NCBI GenBank assembly: GCA_002729415.1
Contig: PBXZ01000164.1
Span: 1-15,617 of the forward strand
Length of the DNA: 15,617 nucleotides
DNA from: UBA9662 sp002729415
Lineage (GTDB): Bacteria; Poribacteria; WGA-4E; UBA9662
Direction of reading: 5' to 3'
In this document: positions 7,270-14,511 of the stretch, piece after piece
Numbering within the stretch: the stretch's first letter is position 1
Layout: each line of letters opens with the position of its first letter
Notes under the pieces: generated by a model
Told to the model about the DNA's origin: nothing
The model's database searches: none
What the model saw: the letters and a program-made list of their open reading frames with translations, nothing else
Position numbers and translations under genes: made by a program

Positions 7270-8235
7270 TTAAAGGTTCACCTGCTTTCCCATTATGAAA
7301 GATTCGCTCGCAGCCAGTGTAAGTTGCAGCGTTTTCAACGCATCACTGTATGGTGAACGAATCTTTGAGCCATTTTTGCTTTTCACTGCATCGATGAAGA
7401 CCCTATCTTCGTATTGATAACCGTTTACTTCATTCCCAAATGTCTCTGTTTCACCCTCACGGTTAATTTGTATCGACCCACTACTGACGTCAACAACAAG
7501 ACCATTGGAAAAAATCTCCAGTTTTACGCGACCAAAACCTTTGAGCATACATGCTGAAGTGATATTAGCAATGGTACCACTAGCAAATTGAATGTTAATA
7601 GTGCTCATATCATCAATATTATAGTTAGGAATGTCACTCATTGACCCATCTACAGCAAAACCGTGAACGGCAACCACATCGTCTCCAACGAGGTAACGAC
7701 AGAGATCGAAGATATGGGTTGTTTGTTCAACGTGTTGCCCCCCAGAACCTTCACGAGTCCGCCACCAGCCGACACCTGGCATACCTCCCATCCAGTAACC
7801 TATCGCGCAGACAATCTGAACACCATCCAGAGCTTCAATTGCTTTGTCAACATTATTCTGATAACGCCAATGGTAACCGACACTACTGATCAAATTGCCA
7901 TTTTCGATAGCCTCACTTACTTGGTATGCAGTTTCCATTGTCGTTGCTATCGGTTTCTCAACAAAAATTGGAATTCCTCTTTCTATCGCCATTAACTCGG
8001 ACTGTCCATGCGCAAACGGTGGTGTACAGATGTAAACAGCATCGAGTTTTTCTTTCTCATACATCTCTGTAAAATCAGTATAAGCATTCCCTCCGAATTC
8101 TTGGCACCTTTGTCTAGCACGATCTTCAGAAATGTCACAGAATGCCGAAAATTCAACATCTTCAAACTCGTTTAGATTATTAAAGTGTCCACCTGCCATA
8201 GCGCCGGCACCGATAGCACCGACCTTTACTTTCAT
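7270..8235 (-). CDS. Gfo/Idh/MocA-family NAD(P)-dependent oxidoreductase
   Basis: The N-terminal Rossmann fold has the dinucleotide motif GAIGAGAMAGGHF (about 6-18). The family hallmark EKPIATT (about 93-99) carries the conserved lysine, and the C-terminal alpha/beta domain contains YHWRYQNN and GSGGQHVEQTTHIFDLCRY with the substrate-side His and Asp. Length 321 is normal for the family. These enzymes oxidise or reduce sugars, inositols or related compounds; the substrate cannot be read from the sequence. Its ATG overlaps the rsmD stop (ATGA), with CTGGAGAA as ribosome-binding site inside rsmD, so the two are translationally coupled. No sugar transporter or isomerase is nearby to suggest a pathway. 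Confidence 0.9.
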   Translation of the reverse strand: MKVKVGAIGAGAMAGGHFNNLNEFEDVEFSAFCDISEDRARQRCQEFGGNAYTDFTEMYEKEKLDAVYICTPPFAHGQSELMAIERGIPIFVEKPIATTMETAYQVSEAIENGNLISSVGYHWRYQNNVDKAIEALDGVQIVCAIGYWMGGMPGVGWWRTREGSGGQHVEQTTHIFDLCRYLVGDDVVAVHGFAVDGSMSDIPNYNIDDMSTINIQFASGTIANITSACMLKGFGRVKLEIFSNGLVVDVSSGSIQINREGETETFGNEVNGYQYEDRVFIDAVKSKNGSKIRSPYSDALKTLQLTLAASESFIMGKQVNL

Positions 8236-8816
8236 AATTTATTCTCCAGTTTGTAAAAAAAAAGCATCGTATCACCATAACATTTTTGATTATATGGCCG
8301 TAAATCCCCAACTCCCAATTGAAGGACCTCGACTATTTTCTTATTGGTTTGACTACACTCCACACAGATCAGCCCGGACCTGTTGAGCAACTGATTTTCA
8401 GAAATTAGCCGAAGGCTTCCTTCATATATCCTGGAATCATAAGGCGGATCAAAATAAATCAAATCATACGATTCCGATTTGTTACCAAGTACTTTGATCG
8501 CTTTTTGGACCGAGGATTTTCTTAATTGTATCTGATGAATCTTTGTGTCCAAACCACACAGATGCAAATTGCAGCGTATTAATTGAATAGCATCGGAATG
8601 CCGATCGACAAAAGTTACCGACTCTGCACCACGGCTGATAGCTTCAAGACCAATGCTACCCGAACCAGCACATAAGTCTAAGAATTTTGCATTAGTGATC
8701 TGATTCTGCAGAATACGAAAAACAGATTCTTTAACACGATCAATTGTTGGTCGAATTGCACTAGTCTTTGGTGTTTTTAGGCGTCGTCCCTTGAACTTAC
8801 CAGCAATAATCCTCAT
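8232..8816 (-). CDS. rsmD: 16S rRNA (guanine-966-N2)-methyltransferase
   Basis: S-adenosylmethionine-dependent methylation of 16S rRNA during 30S assembly. It has the N-terminal signature MRIIAGKFKGRRLKTP, then RPTIDRVKESVF, the SAM-binding motif LDLCAGSGSIGLEAISRGA (about 46-64) and the catalytic DPPY (about 124-127). Length of about 194 is typical. The ATG at 8814-8816 is preferred to the TTG just before it, because MRIIAG is the usual family start. No Shine-Dalgarno sequence is visible, and the promoter -10 box ends only 8 nt before the ATG, so the mRNA is probably leaderless. The 3' end overlaps the oxidoreductase gene by 4 bp. RsmD is often next to coaD, which is not seen here. Confidence 0.93.
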   Translation of the reverse strand: MRIIAGKFKGRRLKTPKTSAIRPTIDRVKESVFRILQNQITNAKFLDLCAGSGSIGLEAISRGAESVTFVDRHSDAIQLIRCNLHLCGLDTKIHQIQLRKSSVQKAIKVLGNKSESYDLIYFDPPYDSRIYEGSLRLISENQLLNRSGLICVECSQTNKKIVEVLQLGVGDLRPYNQKCYGDTMLFFYKLENKL

Positions 8817-8824
8817 CAATTTCG

Positions 8825-8854
8825 ATTATACTACAGTGTTTTTTTGCTGGTCAA
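8825..8854 (-). promoter_or_regulatory. promoter for rsmD (predicted leaderless transcript)
   Basis: On the minus strand TTGACC (8849-8854) is followed after 18 bp by a perfect TATAAT (8825-8830). A start 6-9 nt downstream falls at 8816-8819, on or within three bases of the rsmD ATG. It probably drives rsmD, the oxidoreductase and perhaps pepA. Confidence 0.7.
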
Positions 8855-8911
8855 CTATTTTGGCGAGTTTGCTAAGATGTATNCNTGAAANCTGTCAATT
8901 CAATTTNNCAA

Positions 8912-10108
8912 TTATNAAGTTCGGTACTCTGCNTTTATCTTGATATAATCGTATGAATAGTCACACGTCCAAAATGTTACNCNAGTATGACCGGAATGGA
9001 GATCGATAGTAATATTAGCAGTATCCTTATTTAGCTGTTCTGTAGCTTTCTGTTCATCGAATCCGGCATCAACCCCATTTTTCACGATCTGNCAGTCACC
9101 AATCCATACTTCTATATTTGACTGATCAAACTCCGCCCCTGACTTGCCAATTGCCATCATAATTCGTCCCCAGTTAGCATCGTTGGCAAAAACTGCCGTT
9201 TTGACAAGAGGCGATTCCGCGACTGCGCGCGCTGCGAGTGTTCCATCATTTTCGTTTCTAGCATTATTGATGACAATCTCCAGCAATTTTGTNGCACCNT
9301 CACCATCACGAGCGATCATCTTTGCCAATTCGATACAGACAAAATCAAGAGCATTTTGAAACTCTTGATGGTGTGCTGTGATTTGAGGGTTTTCAGCAAC
9401 ACCATTGGCTAAAATCAATACAGTATCGTTTGTACTGGTATCCGAATCAACGGTTACCCGATTAAACGATTTCCTAGTCGCCGTTTGCAAAGTAGTTTGC
9501 AGGATTTCAGGAGAGATATTAACATCGGTAGTCAGAAAACTGAGCATGGTAGCCATATTAGGTGCGATCATCCCAGACCCTTTGGCCATGCCACCGATAA
9601 TAATGGAATGTCCGTCGATTTTGGTTTCGACTGCGACTTCCTTCGGGACAATATCCGTTGTCATAATTGCTTGGGCAGCATCATGGCCGCCNTCTCCATC
9701 CAACATTTGAACAGCAAGATGAATTCCATTCTCAATTATATCCATTGGTAGCTGTTGACCGATGACACCCGTTGAGCAGACAAAGATAGAATTTGAATTA
9801 ACTCCTAAAGTTTCACCAGCTAGTTTCGCTGTAGAGTAAGCATCTTCCAAACCCTGGTGACCAGTACATGCATTGGCATTCTTGCTGTTAATGACTATCG
9901 CATTTGCAACCTGATTTCTGATGTGATCTCGGCAAAGTGTCACTGGCGCTGCGCAAACACGATTTTGTGTAAAGACACCAGCTGCGGTTGCCTGCGAATC
10001 CGAGAGTATAATTGCAAAATCCTTCTGATGGCTATCTTTAAGTCCAGCGTGTACACCAGCTGCTTTAAAACCTGGTGCAGCCGTAACACCCCCATGAATT
10101 TGTTTCAT
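8912..10108 (-). CDS. argJ: bifunctional ornithine acetyltransferase / N-acetylglutamate synthase
   Basis: Recycles the acetyl group between N-acetylornithine and glutamate in arginine synthesis. The precursor cleaves itself inside KGSGMIAPNMATML, between Ala and the Thr that becomes the catalytic nucleophile of the beta chain; this motif is intact. The start GGVTAAPGFKAAGV and the end WTCDYSYDYIKI...AEYRT match the family at both termini. ATG at 10106-10108 is chosen because GAGGG lies 5 nt upstream; the TTG 12 nt earlier would sit in that ribosome-binding site. The last codon before TAA (8912-8914) reads TNA; if N is A or G the protein ends at AEYRT, as homologues do, and the true end is 8915. 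No other arg genes are near. A weak TAGAAT box lies at 10142-10147. Confidence 0.95.
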   Translation of the reverse strand: MKQIHGGVTAAPGFKAAGVHAGLKDSHQKDFAIILSDSQATAAGVFTQNRVCAAPVTLCRDHIRNQVANAIVINSKNANACTGHQGLEDAYSTAKLAGETLGVNSNSIFVCSTGVIGQQLPMDIIENGIHLAVQMLDGXGGHDAAQAIMTTDIVPKEVAVETKIDGHSIIIGGMAKGSGMIAPNMATMLSFLTTDVNISPEILQTTLQTATRKSFNRVTVDSDTSTNDTVLILANGVAENPQITAHHQEFQNALDFVCIELAKMIARDGXGXTKLLEIVINNARNENDGTLAARAVAESPLVKTAVFANDANWGRIMMAIGKSGAEFDQSNIEVWIGDXQIVKNGVDAGFDEQKATEQLNKDTANITIDLHSGHTXVTFWTCDYSYDYIKIXAEYRTX

Positions 10109-10201
10109 ATAAACCCTCAAATGACACAGATATATTGCGTTATTCTACCATAACTAATTTAAATTTATAGTGGAACTCGAACGGAGGAAAAGAATACTAA
10201 A

Positions 10202-11248
10202 TTATAAAGAGAAGGAAAATGTTGAAAGGAAAGTGAGCCCATGTTTAAAAGTATCGCTATCTTCAAAAAGCATTTTCTGGTCAAGAGGTAGCATCAAGTT
10301 GAATTGNACAACGCATCCATTCCCAAACCCAACACTGGAGCCAAAGAGTAGCGAATTTGCTATCAAGCCTGTGTTGGGGTCCCTCTCTCCATCCCAATAG
10401 CCATAATATTGATATGAGCCAGCGTAATGTGTATTTAATGCCAATGAATTTGAGATGCGATATCGAACACCACAGTTATAGTTAAGTTCAGTTGGTGCAC
10501 GATAGGCATTTCCATTTTCGTAGAATGGAAGACGCCCCGTAAAAGAACCNTGTAAAGTAAAATTATTAAGAAATTTTATACTATGTTGCAACTTCATTAT
10601 TGGTACGAACGTACCCGTGCCAAACTGAATATGAAGGTGCTTTTCACCTGCATCACCAAGTCTATATGGATCCTCTTCTATCTTGCCAATTGGCAGACTC
10701 ACACCTAGGGAAAAAACCGATNTCCCTCCCAAACGAAGAAAGTTATCTAGATAGGAATCAACACTAAACTCGAAGTCACTTAATCCCGTATATGTCTCAG
10801 TTCGATGATGTATGTCNCGGTTTGCTAAAATGGCGTCTCGATCTTCTGGCGATTGATTTCCTTCCAGAAAATCAATCGTTGCTTCTTGATTCTTAATATC
10901 GTATGATAGATCCAATGAAANGGCCAAAGTGTCCCACATGAAATACCTGGTTCCAAGCTGGATTCGGGTAAAATCGAGAGATACTTCGTGCCTGTGCTGG
11001 GGAACATGCCTAATTTCACCATTTGGTCCTAGGCCTCGATCTTCGAAGTGNCCTCCTTGAGAATCCAAACTTCTTAAAACGTTCAGGGAAAAATTCAGAC
11101 GTTCAATTTTTGAGGCCAAACTGACCTCACCCGTCTCCACGCGTGGAAAGACGGGATTGCTTCAAGCACCTCAGCTATCTTGTGCCTTAACAAAAACTTG
11201 GCAAAACCAAAGAACAACTATAAACAGGAGAGTAAAAGTGTTTTTCAT
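10202..11248 (-). CDS. outer-membrane beta-barrel-like protein with two in-frame UGA codons (candidate selenoprotein)
   Basis: ATG at 11246-11248 forms TAATG with the stop of the M56 gene. Residues 1-22 are a clear signal peptide ending in VKA. TGA follows at codon 26 (11171-11173) and codon 29 (11162-11164), separated by Gly-Ala, and then 319 codons continue in the same frame without a stop (six contain N). The body has alternating, aromatic-rich strands such as SLDFTRIQLGTRYFMWD and ends TFSFSL, as in outer-membrane barrels. I recall related barrel proteins with paired Cys just after the signal peptide, so the UGAs may encode selenocysteine in a U-x-x-U motif. The GTG at 11140 is a poor alternative start: no ribosome-binding site and no signal peptide. 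A double nonsense pseudogene remains possible. Function unknown. Confidence 0.6.
11130..11155 (-). promoter_or_regulatory. SECIS-like hairpin just after the second UGA
   Basis: In the barrel mRNA, arms 11149-11155 and 11130-11136 form a perfect 7-bp GC-rich stem. After a 2-nt bulge three further pairs (CCA with TGG) close a CGCG tetraloop. The stem begins 6 nt after the second UGA and the loop lies 18 nt after it, with G in the first two loop positions. Bacterial selenocysteine insertion elements are stem-loops placed this way. It could also be an ordinary coding-region hairpin. Confidence 0.4.
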
Positions 11249-12180
11249 TAATGATCGTTTCCTTTCTCATAACATGGTTGATAATTAAGGTTACAAACTT
11301 GCATTTCGCATTCTTTTTCATTTGGAATTGGCCATTCCTCCCCAAATGGGTTTCCAGCGAATATTGAAATTGCTAAANCGAATNAAAAAGCTAAAGAAAA
11401 TGTGAATTTTGATTCTTTCTCTGTTTCATTGTTACTAATTAAGGTTTCAATTCTATCAGTCAAGTCACCTTGATTGATAGCAACGAAAATGGTTTTTTGG
11501 ACTTGGTTTCTTACCCGAAAAAGTTTTATTAAAGCCTTCGAAAGTTCTAGTGGNGAGCTCCCACAGAGTATAGCAAATCGGTCCGCTGCTTTTTCACTTG
11601 ATACCTGAAAGTTTCTTTTGAGATTTCGAAAAACAGGCAAAAAAAACATAGAATCGCTTAAAAAATTAATTATCAAATTCCGTAGAGTATCAAACTGACG
11701 ACAATGGTACACCTCATGCCTAAGAACAGCCTNAATTTCTTCTACCGTCATGAGCTGAATCAATCCAGTTGACAGATAAATCTTGGGGAGAAAAACTCCA
11801 GCGGAGAACGCCCAGCAGATAGTATCATTTTGAAAAACATGGATTCGGTTGGTTGGAAAATTAATTGAAAAACAAATAGGTAGCGAGTCCATAATTGAAA
11901 GTTGATTCAAAAACTTCTGCGCTTTGTAGAGATGTGCTATTATTCNAATAGAAGCAAAAATGATTCCAGCAACCACANCCGCAATGCTCATNCAGATTGG
12001 AATTTTATATGCTGAGAAATTACAAANNTGAAAGCAAATAATCGAATCACCACACGAATGTAGTGCTTTGGTGGTTANCACAGTTAACTGCAACAGTCCA
12101 GCGAACAATATGCAGATTAGAACGCCTCCAAAAAAATTGGCATCANTTTTTCTTTTATGGTGAATAANGCTATTTCTCAT
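11248..12180 (-). CDS. M56-family (BlaR1-like) membrane metalloprotease, no penicillin-binding sensor
   Basis: Signal-transducing zinc protease that in BlaR1/MecR1 systems leads to BlaI loss. Likely membrane segments are at about 16-34, 62-84 and 259-276, with another hydrophobic stretch at 169-184. The zinc site is HEVYH (155-159) with Glu196 in SSEKAAD; AFSAGVFLPKIYLSTGL (124-140) is also typical of the family. At 310 residues it lacks the 250-residue penicillin-sensor domain. Instead it has Cys43, 49 and 53 in the first loop and Cys291, 296 and 303 in the short C-terminal tail, both predicted outside the membrane if 169-184 does not cross it fully. The start overlaps blaI by 11 bp, with AAGGA upstream. 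Its stop overlaps the barrel start. The signal sensed is unknown. Confidence 0.88.
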   Translation of the reverse strand: MRNSXIHHKRKXDANFFGGVLICILFAGLLQLTVXTTKALHSCGDSIICFXXCNFSAYKIPIXMSIAXVVAGIIFASIXIIAHLYKAQKFLNQLSIMDSLPICFSINFPTNRIHVFQNDTICWAFSAGVFLPKIYLSTGLIQLMTVEEIXAVLRHEVYHCRQFDTLRNLIINFLSDSMFFLPVFRNLKRNFQVSSEKAADRFAILCGSXPLELSKALIKLFRVRNQVQKTIFVAINQGDLTDRIETLISNNETEKESKFTFSLAFXFXLAISIFAGNPFGEEWPIPNEKECEMQVCNLNYQPCYEKGNDH

Positions 12181-12652
12181 CCGAATCCTTTTCCTTCAGC
12201 TGGCGGCGTTTTTGCNCAATAACACANTNAAGTTCATCAATCAATTCTGGATCATCTTGGCTAAGAAGATTCACAATAGCCGAAATCGCATTCGAATGNG
12301 AAATAGACAACGCACTTTTAATNGCCTGTTGACAANCAAGAAGCTCGAACTCTTCACGACTAAGAGCAGCAGAAAAATGAAAAACTCCTGCTTTTTTNTT
12401 CTTGCTTAACAGCCCCTTCTTAACCATACGGTTCAATACAGTCAAAATGGTATGATAAGCATTTTGGCGNTGGAGGGAAACCGCATCGAAGACTTGCCGN
12501 CCAGTAGCTTCACCNCTATNCCANAGATAGTTTAGTAAATCTTGCTCTAGGTGACCAAGTACTTGATGGAGCCCTTTATTCCGTGTTGTGAATTTGTTGA
12601 TCAATGCTACTTTACCTCGAATTGAGCACTTATGAATCGGTCTATTTCCCAT
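12170..12652 (-). CDS. BlaI/MecI/CopY-family transcriptional repressor
   Basis: Winged-helix repressor that normally binds TACA/TGTA operators as a dimer and is inactivated through its partner M56 protease. Seen: the N-terminal helix LEQDLLNY-W, GEAT-RQVFDAVS, then NAYHTILTVLNRMVKKGLL with the wing KKAGVFHFSAALSREEF, matching the family order. The C-terminal dimerisation part is SAIVNLLSQDDPELIDEL. The upstream ATG (12652) gives an N-terminal extension of about 30 residues and has no ribosome-binding site. A TTG at codon 17 (12602-12604), with GAGG 10 nt upstream, gives a length closer to the family. It overlaps the M56 gene by 11 bp, as is usual for blaI-blaR pairs. About 10 codons contain N. 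Confidence 0.88.
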   Translation of the reverse strand: MGNRPIHKCSIRGKVALINKFTTRNKGLHQVLGHLEQDLLNYXWXXGEATXRQVFDAVSLXRQNAYHTILTVLNRMVKKGLLSKXKKAGVFHFSAALSREEFELLXCQQXIKSALSIXHSNAISAIVNLLSQDDPELIDELXCVIXQKRRQLKEKDSDEK

Positions 12653-12661
12653 TAAGCTTGC

Positions 12662-13034
12662 TTAAAACGCGCTTTTCACCTCTTGGTGATTAGCTTTGTC
12701 CGCCCATGGTGCAACGATTTGTTTTTCTGTATCAATCAAAAATATTGTTGGAACCACTTTTAATTGGTTCTCTTCTAAAATAGATCCCATAGACAATAAT
12801 ATTTTACAGCATGTAAAATGTCAAGTGAAATTTGGCGATGTCCTTGATGAAAGCCCTTAAGATGTGCGGTTGATCGTCGTTAAAACTATTTGCTGAATAT
12901 ATCGTCAGATGTCGAGCAAAATTCAAATAATTGGCGAACTCGATAAAACTCGAGGTATACTTAAGTTTAGTTGGAATAGAAGTCATTATCAATTTACGAT
13001 TGTGCTGAAAACAAATAAAAGGTTCCATAACCAT
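12662..13034 (-). pseudogene. broken thioredoxin-fold (redoxin-like) gene
   Basis: Two minus-strand frames together read like one redoxin. The first (13034 to 12804) includes LIMTSIPTKLKYTSSFIEFANYL, LTIYSANSFNDDQPHIL and AFIKD, then stops at TAA. The second (from about 12830 to TAA at 12662) gives LKVVPTIFLIDTEKQIVAPW, with the cis-proline VPT and a beta-strand typical of thioredoxin folds. A frameshift near 12806-12830 separates them. The place where peroxiredoxin or TlpA proteins have catalytic Cys reads TSIPTKLKYTS, without Cys. A 42-residue ORF (12790-12662) encodes only the C-terminal part and could be translated alone from the promoter that lies across the break. An assembly error cannot be excluded. 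It lies directly upstream of blaI. Confidence 0.45.
12796..12824 (-). promoter_or_regulatory. promoter with BlaI-type inverted-repeat operator
   Basis: On the minus strand TTGACA (12819-12824), a 17-bp spacer and TATTAT (12796-12801) form a promoter with 11 of 12 consensus bases. The whole spacer (12802-12818) is an inverted repeat, TTTTACA-N3-TGTAAAA, containing the TACA/TGTA half-sites bound by BlaI and CopY repressors, though those usually have N2 between them. It is 144 bp before the blaI ATG. The -10 box ends 5 nt before the ATG of a 42-residue ORF. Autoregulation of the blaI-M56-barrel operon is the natural reading. Confidence 0.6.
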
Positions 13035-13081
13035 AAATCCGTTCCCTAATTGCTAAAGAATATCGAGCCAAGATCAAGATA

Positions 13082-13717
13082 ATGAATATTAAATTGGTTA
13101 CTATCACGTTGCTGACATTATTCGCCCTTTTTGCTTTGATACAAATACAATCAACTGCAAGTCTTAATCCAGTTCTCTACTCGATGGCAATCTCAGTCCG
13201 AAACCTAGTCAAGTCNGTATTCCAACCTCAGAAGGAACCTGAGAATCAAATTGTCACCAAGAATCAACGTCAATTCCTAAACCCGACTAACGAAACTAAG
13301 ATTGCTCCTTCCATAATATCAGAGACCAAATACAAGCAACAATCAGATCAGACACGTGAACCTGCCCCTAGCAGCACAGACATCAATCCTGANCTTTCAT
13401 TTAATACGTTCGAGCCTGAATCGGCACATCCTACAATATCAAATGAAAACGAAGAAATTTTCAAGTTTCTAAGTAGCATCATTGGATCAGAAGATCCAGT
13501 GACCGATCTGTTTCCAGAAACTGAATGGTATGACGCTGAATTTGATTTTGATAATGTCTCTTCCAACGAGCTTTGGCAAGCAGATTGGAAGAGGGGAAAT
13601 GTACCAGTTCATGAGGACCTCGAACGAAATCAAGTTGAGCGATTGCTTGAAGAATTTCGACCAGAATTTTCTAATCACTCAGGAACTGACCAAATAGATA
13701 CTTTAGATCAGAATTAA
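13082..13717 (+). CDS. hypothetical exported or membrane-anchored acidic protein
   Basis: 211 residues, family not recognised. Residues 5-22 (LVTITLLTLFALFALIQI) are a signal anchor or signal peptide; no lipobox Cys follows. Residues 50-115 are a polar, Ser/Thr/Pro/Gln-rich, probably disordered stretch. The last 90 residues are strongly acidic with aromatic clusters (FPETEWYDAEFDFD) and end in a charged helix-like segment (EDLERNQVERLLEEF). It has no recognisable catalytic motif. The ribosome-binding site is weak. It is divergent from the redoxin remnant and lies 3 bp before thiD, so the two are probably cotranscribed. A periplasmic or surface role is possible but not shown. Confidence 0.7.
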   Translation: MNIKLVTITLLTLFALFALIQIQSTASLNPVLYSMAISVRNLVKXVFQPQKEPENQIVTKNQRQFLNPTNETKIAPSIISETKYKQQSDQTREPAPSSTDINPXLSFNTFEPESAHPTISNENEEIFKFLSSIIGSEDPVTDLFPETEWYDAEFDFDNVSSNELWQADWKRGNVPVHEDLERNQVERLLEEFRPEFSNHSGTDQIDTLDQN

Positions 13718-13720
13718 AAC

Positions 13721-14503
13721 ATGAAGCAAATTCTGACTATTGCGGGATCTGACTCCGGTGGTGGAGCGGGGATTCAGGCGGATATCAAATCGATCCATGC
13801 TAACGGGGGATTTGCGATGTCCGTAATCACCTCTGTAACCGCACAAAACACATGTGAAGTGACCAGTGCTTTTGATCTGCCAATCGAGATAATTGAGGCA
13901 CAAATTGATGCGGTCTTTTCGGATTTCGAGGTTTCAGCGGTAAAAACCGGCATGTTATCAAGCGCTAAAATTGTGCAGGTTGTTGCCAAGAAATTACATC
14001 AGTATTCTCCCACCAAAATAGTTGTTGATCCAGTGATGGTTTCGAAAAGTGGGTTTCCGCTTTTGCAGGAATCTGCAATCGAGACAATCATTTCCAATCT
14101 TATTCCATTAGCGACAGTTTTAACTCCCAATGTNCATGAAGCCCAACTTCTTTCNGGCATGAAAATTCAGAATGTGAAGGAGGCGAAAGTTGCGGCGGAA
14201 AAAATCCATCAACTTGGTTGNCACNGCGTTTTAGTAAAAGGTGGCCACATGGAAGATGAAACGTCAATTGATGTATTGTTCTCAGAAAACAAGTTTCAGT
14301 TTTTCGAGTCAGAACGGATAAATACTAAGAACACACATGGCACGGGCTGTACTTACTCCGCAGCAATTGCAACACAACTTGGTTTGGGTAAAGATCTTTT
14401 CTCTAGCATTGAATCAGCCAAAGATTATATTACGAATGCAATTCGTCATTCCCTCGCGATAGGCCACGGTCATGGCCCAACAAACCATTTCTACTTTCTA
14501 TAG
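13721..14503 (+). CDS. thiD: hydroxymethylpyrimidine / phosphomethylpyrimidine kinase
   Basis: Phosphorylates HMP and then HMP-phosphate to supply the pyrimidine half of thiamine. The ribokinase fold is clear: IAGSDSGGGAGIQADIKS at the start (7-24), KTGMLSS, VVDPVMVSKSG, TPN-HEA-LL with the second-phosphate region, LVKGGHMED, and the anion-hole motif NTHGTGCTYSAAIA near 205-218 with the catalytic Cys. Length of 260 is normal for the single-domain enzyme; there is no ThiE fusion. Its ATG is 3 nt after the stop of the upstream hypothetical gene, with no separate ribosome-binding site visible, so translation is probably coupled. No TPP riboswitch or other thiamine gene is nearby. Confidence 0.95.
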   Translation: MKQILTIAGSDSGGGAGIQADIKSIHANGGFAMSVITSVTAQNTCEVTSAFDLPIEIIEAQIDAVFSDFEVSAVKTGMLSSAKIVQVVAKKLHQYSPTKIVVDPVMVSKSGFPLLQESAIETIISNLIPLATVLTPNXHEAQLLXGMKIQNVKEAKVAAEKIHQLGXHXVLVKGGHMEDETSIDVLFSENKFQFFESERINTKNTHGTGCTYSAAIATQLGLGKDLFSSIESAKDYITNAIRHSLAIGHGHGPTNHFYFL

Positions 14504-14511
14504 ACGAATGG

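Noticed and set aside
11138..11140. GTG start for the beta-barrel gene at 11140, making it 312 residues
   Set aside because: No ribosome-binding site, the codon lies inside a strong hairpin, and the signal peptide would be lost; the in-frame ATG at 11248 coupled to the M56 stop explains the gene better.
10202..11248. Genome-wide reassignment of TGA to a sense codon
   Set aside because: rsmD and pepA end at TGA at the expected family length, so TGA still works as a stop here.
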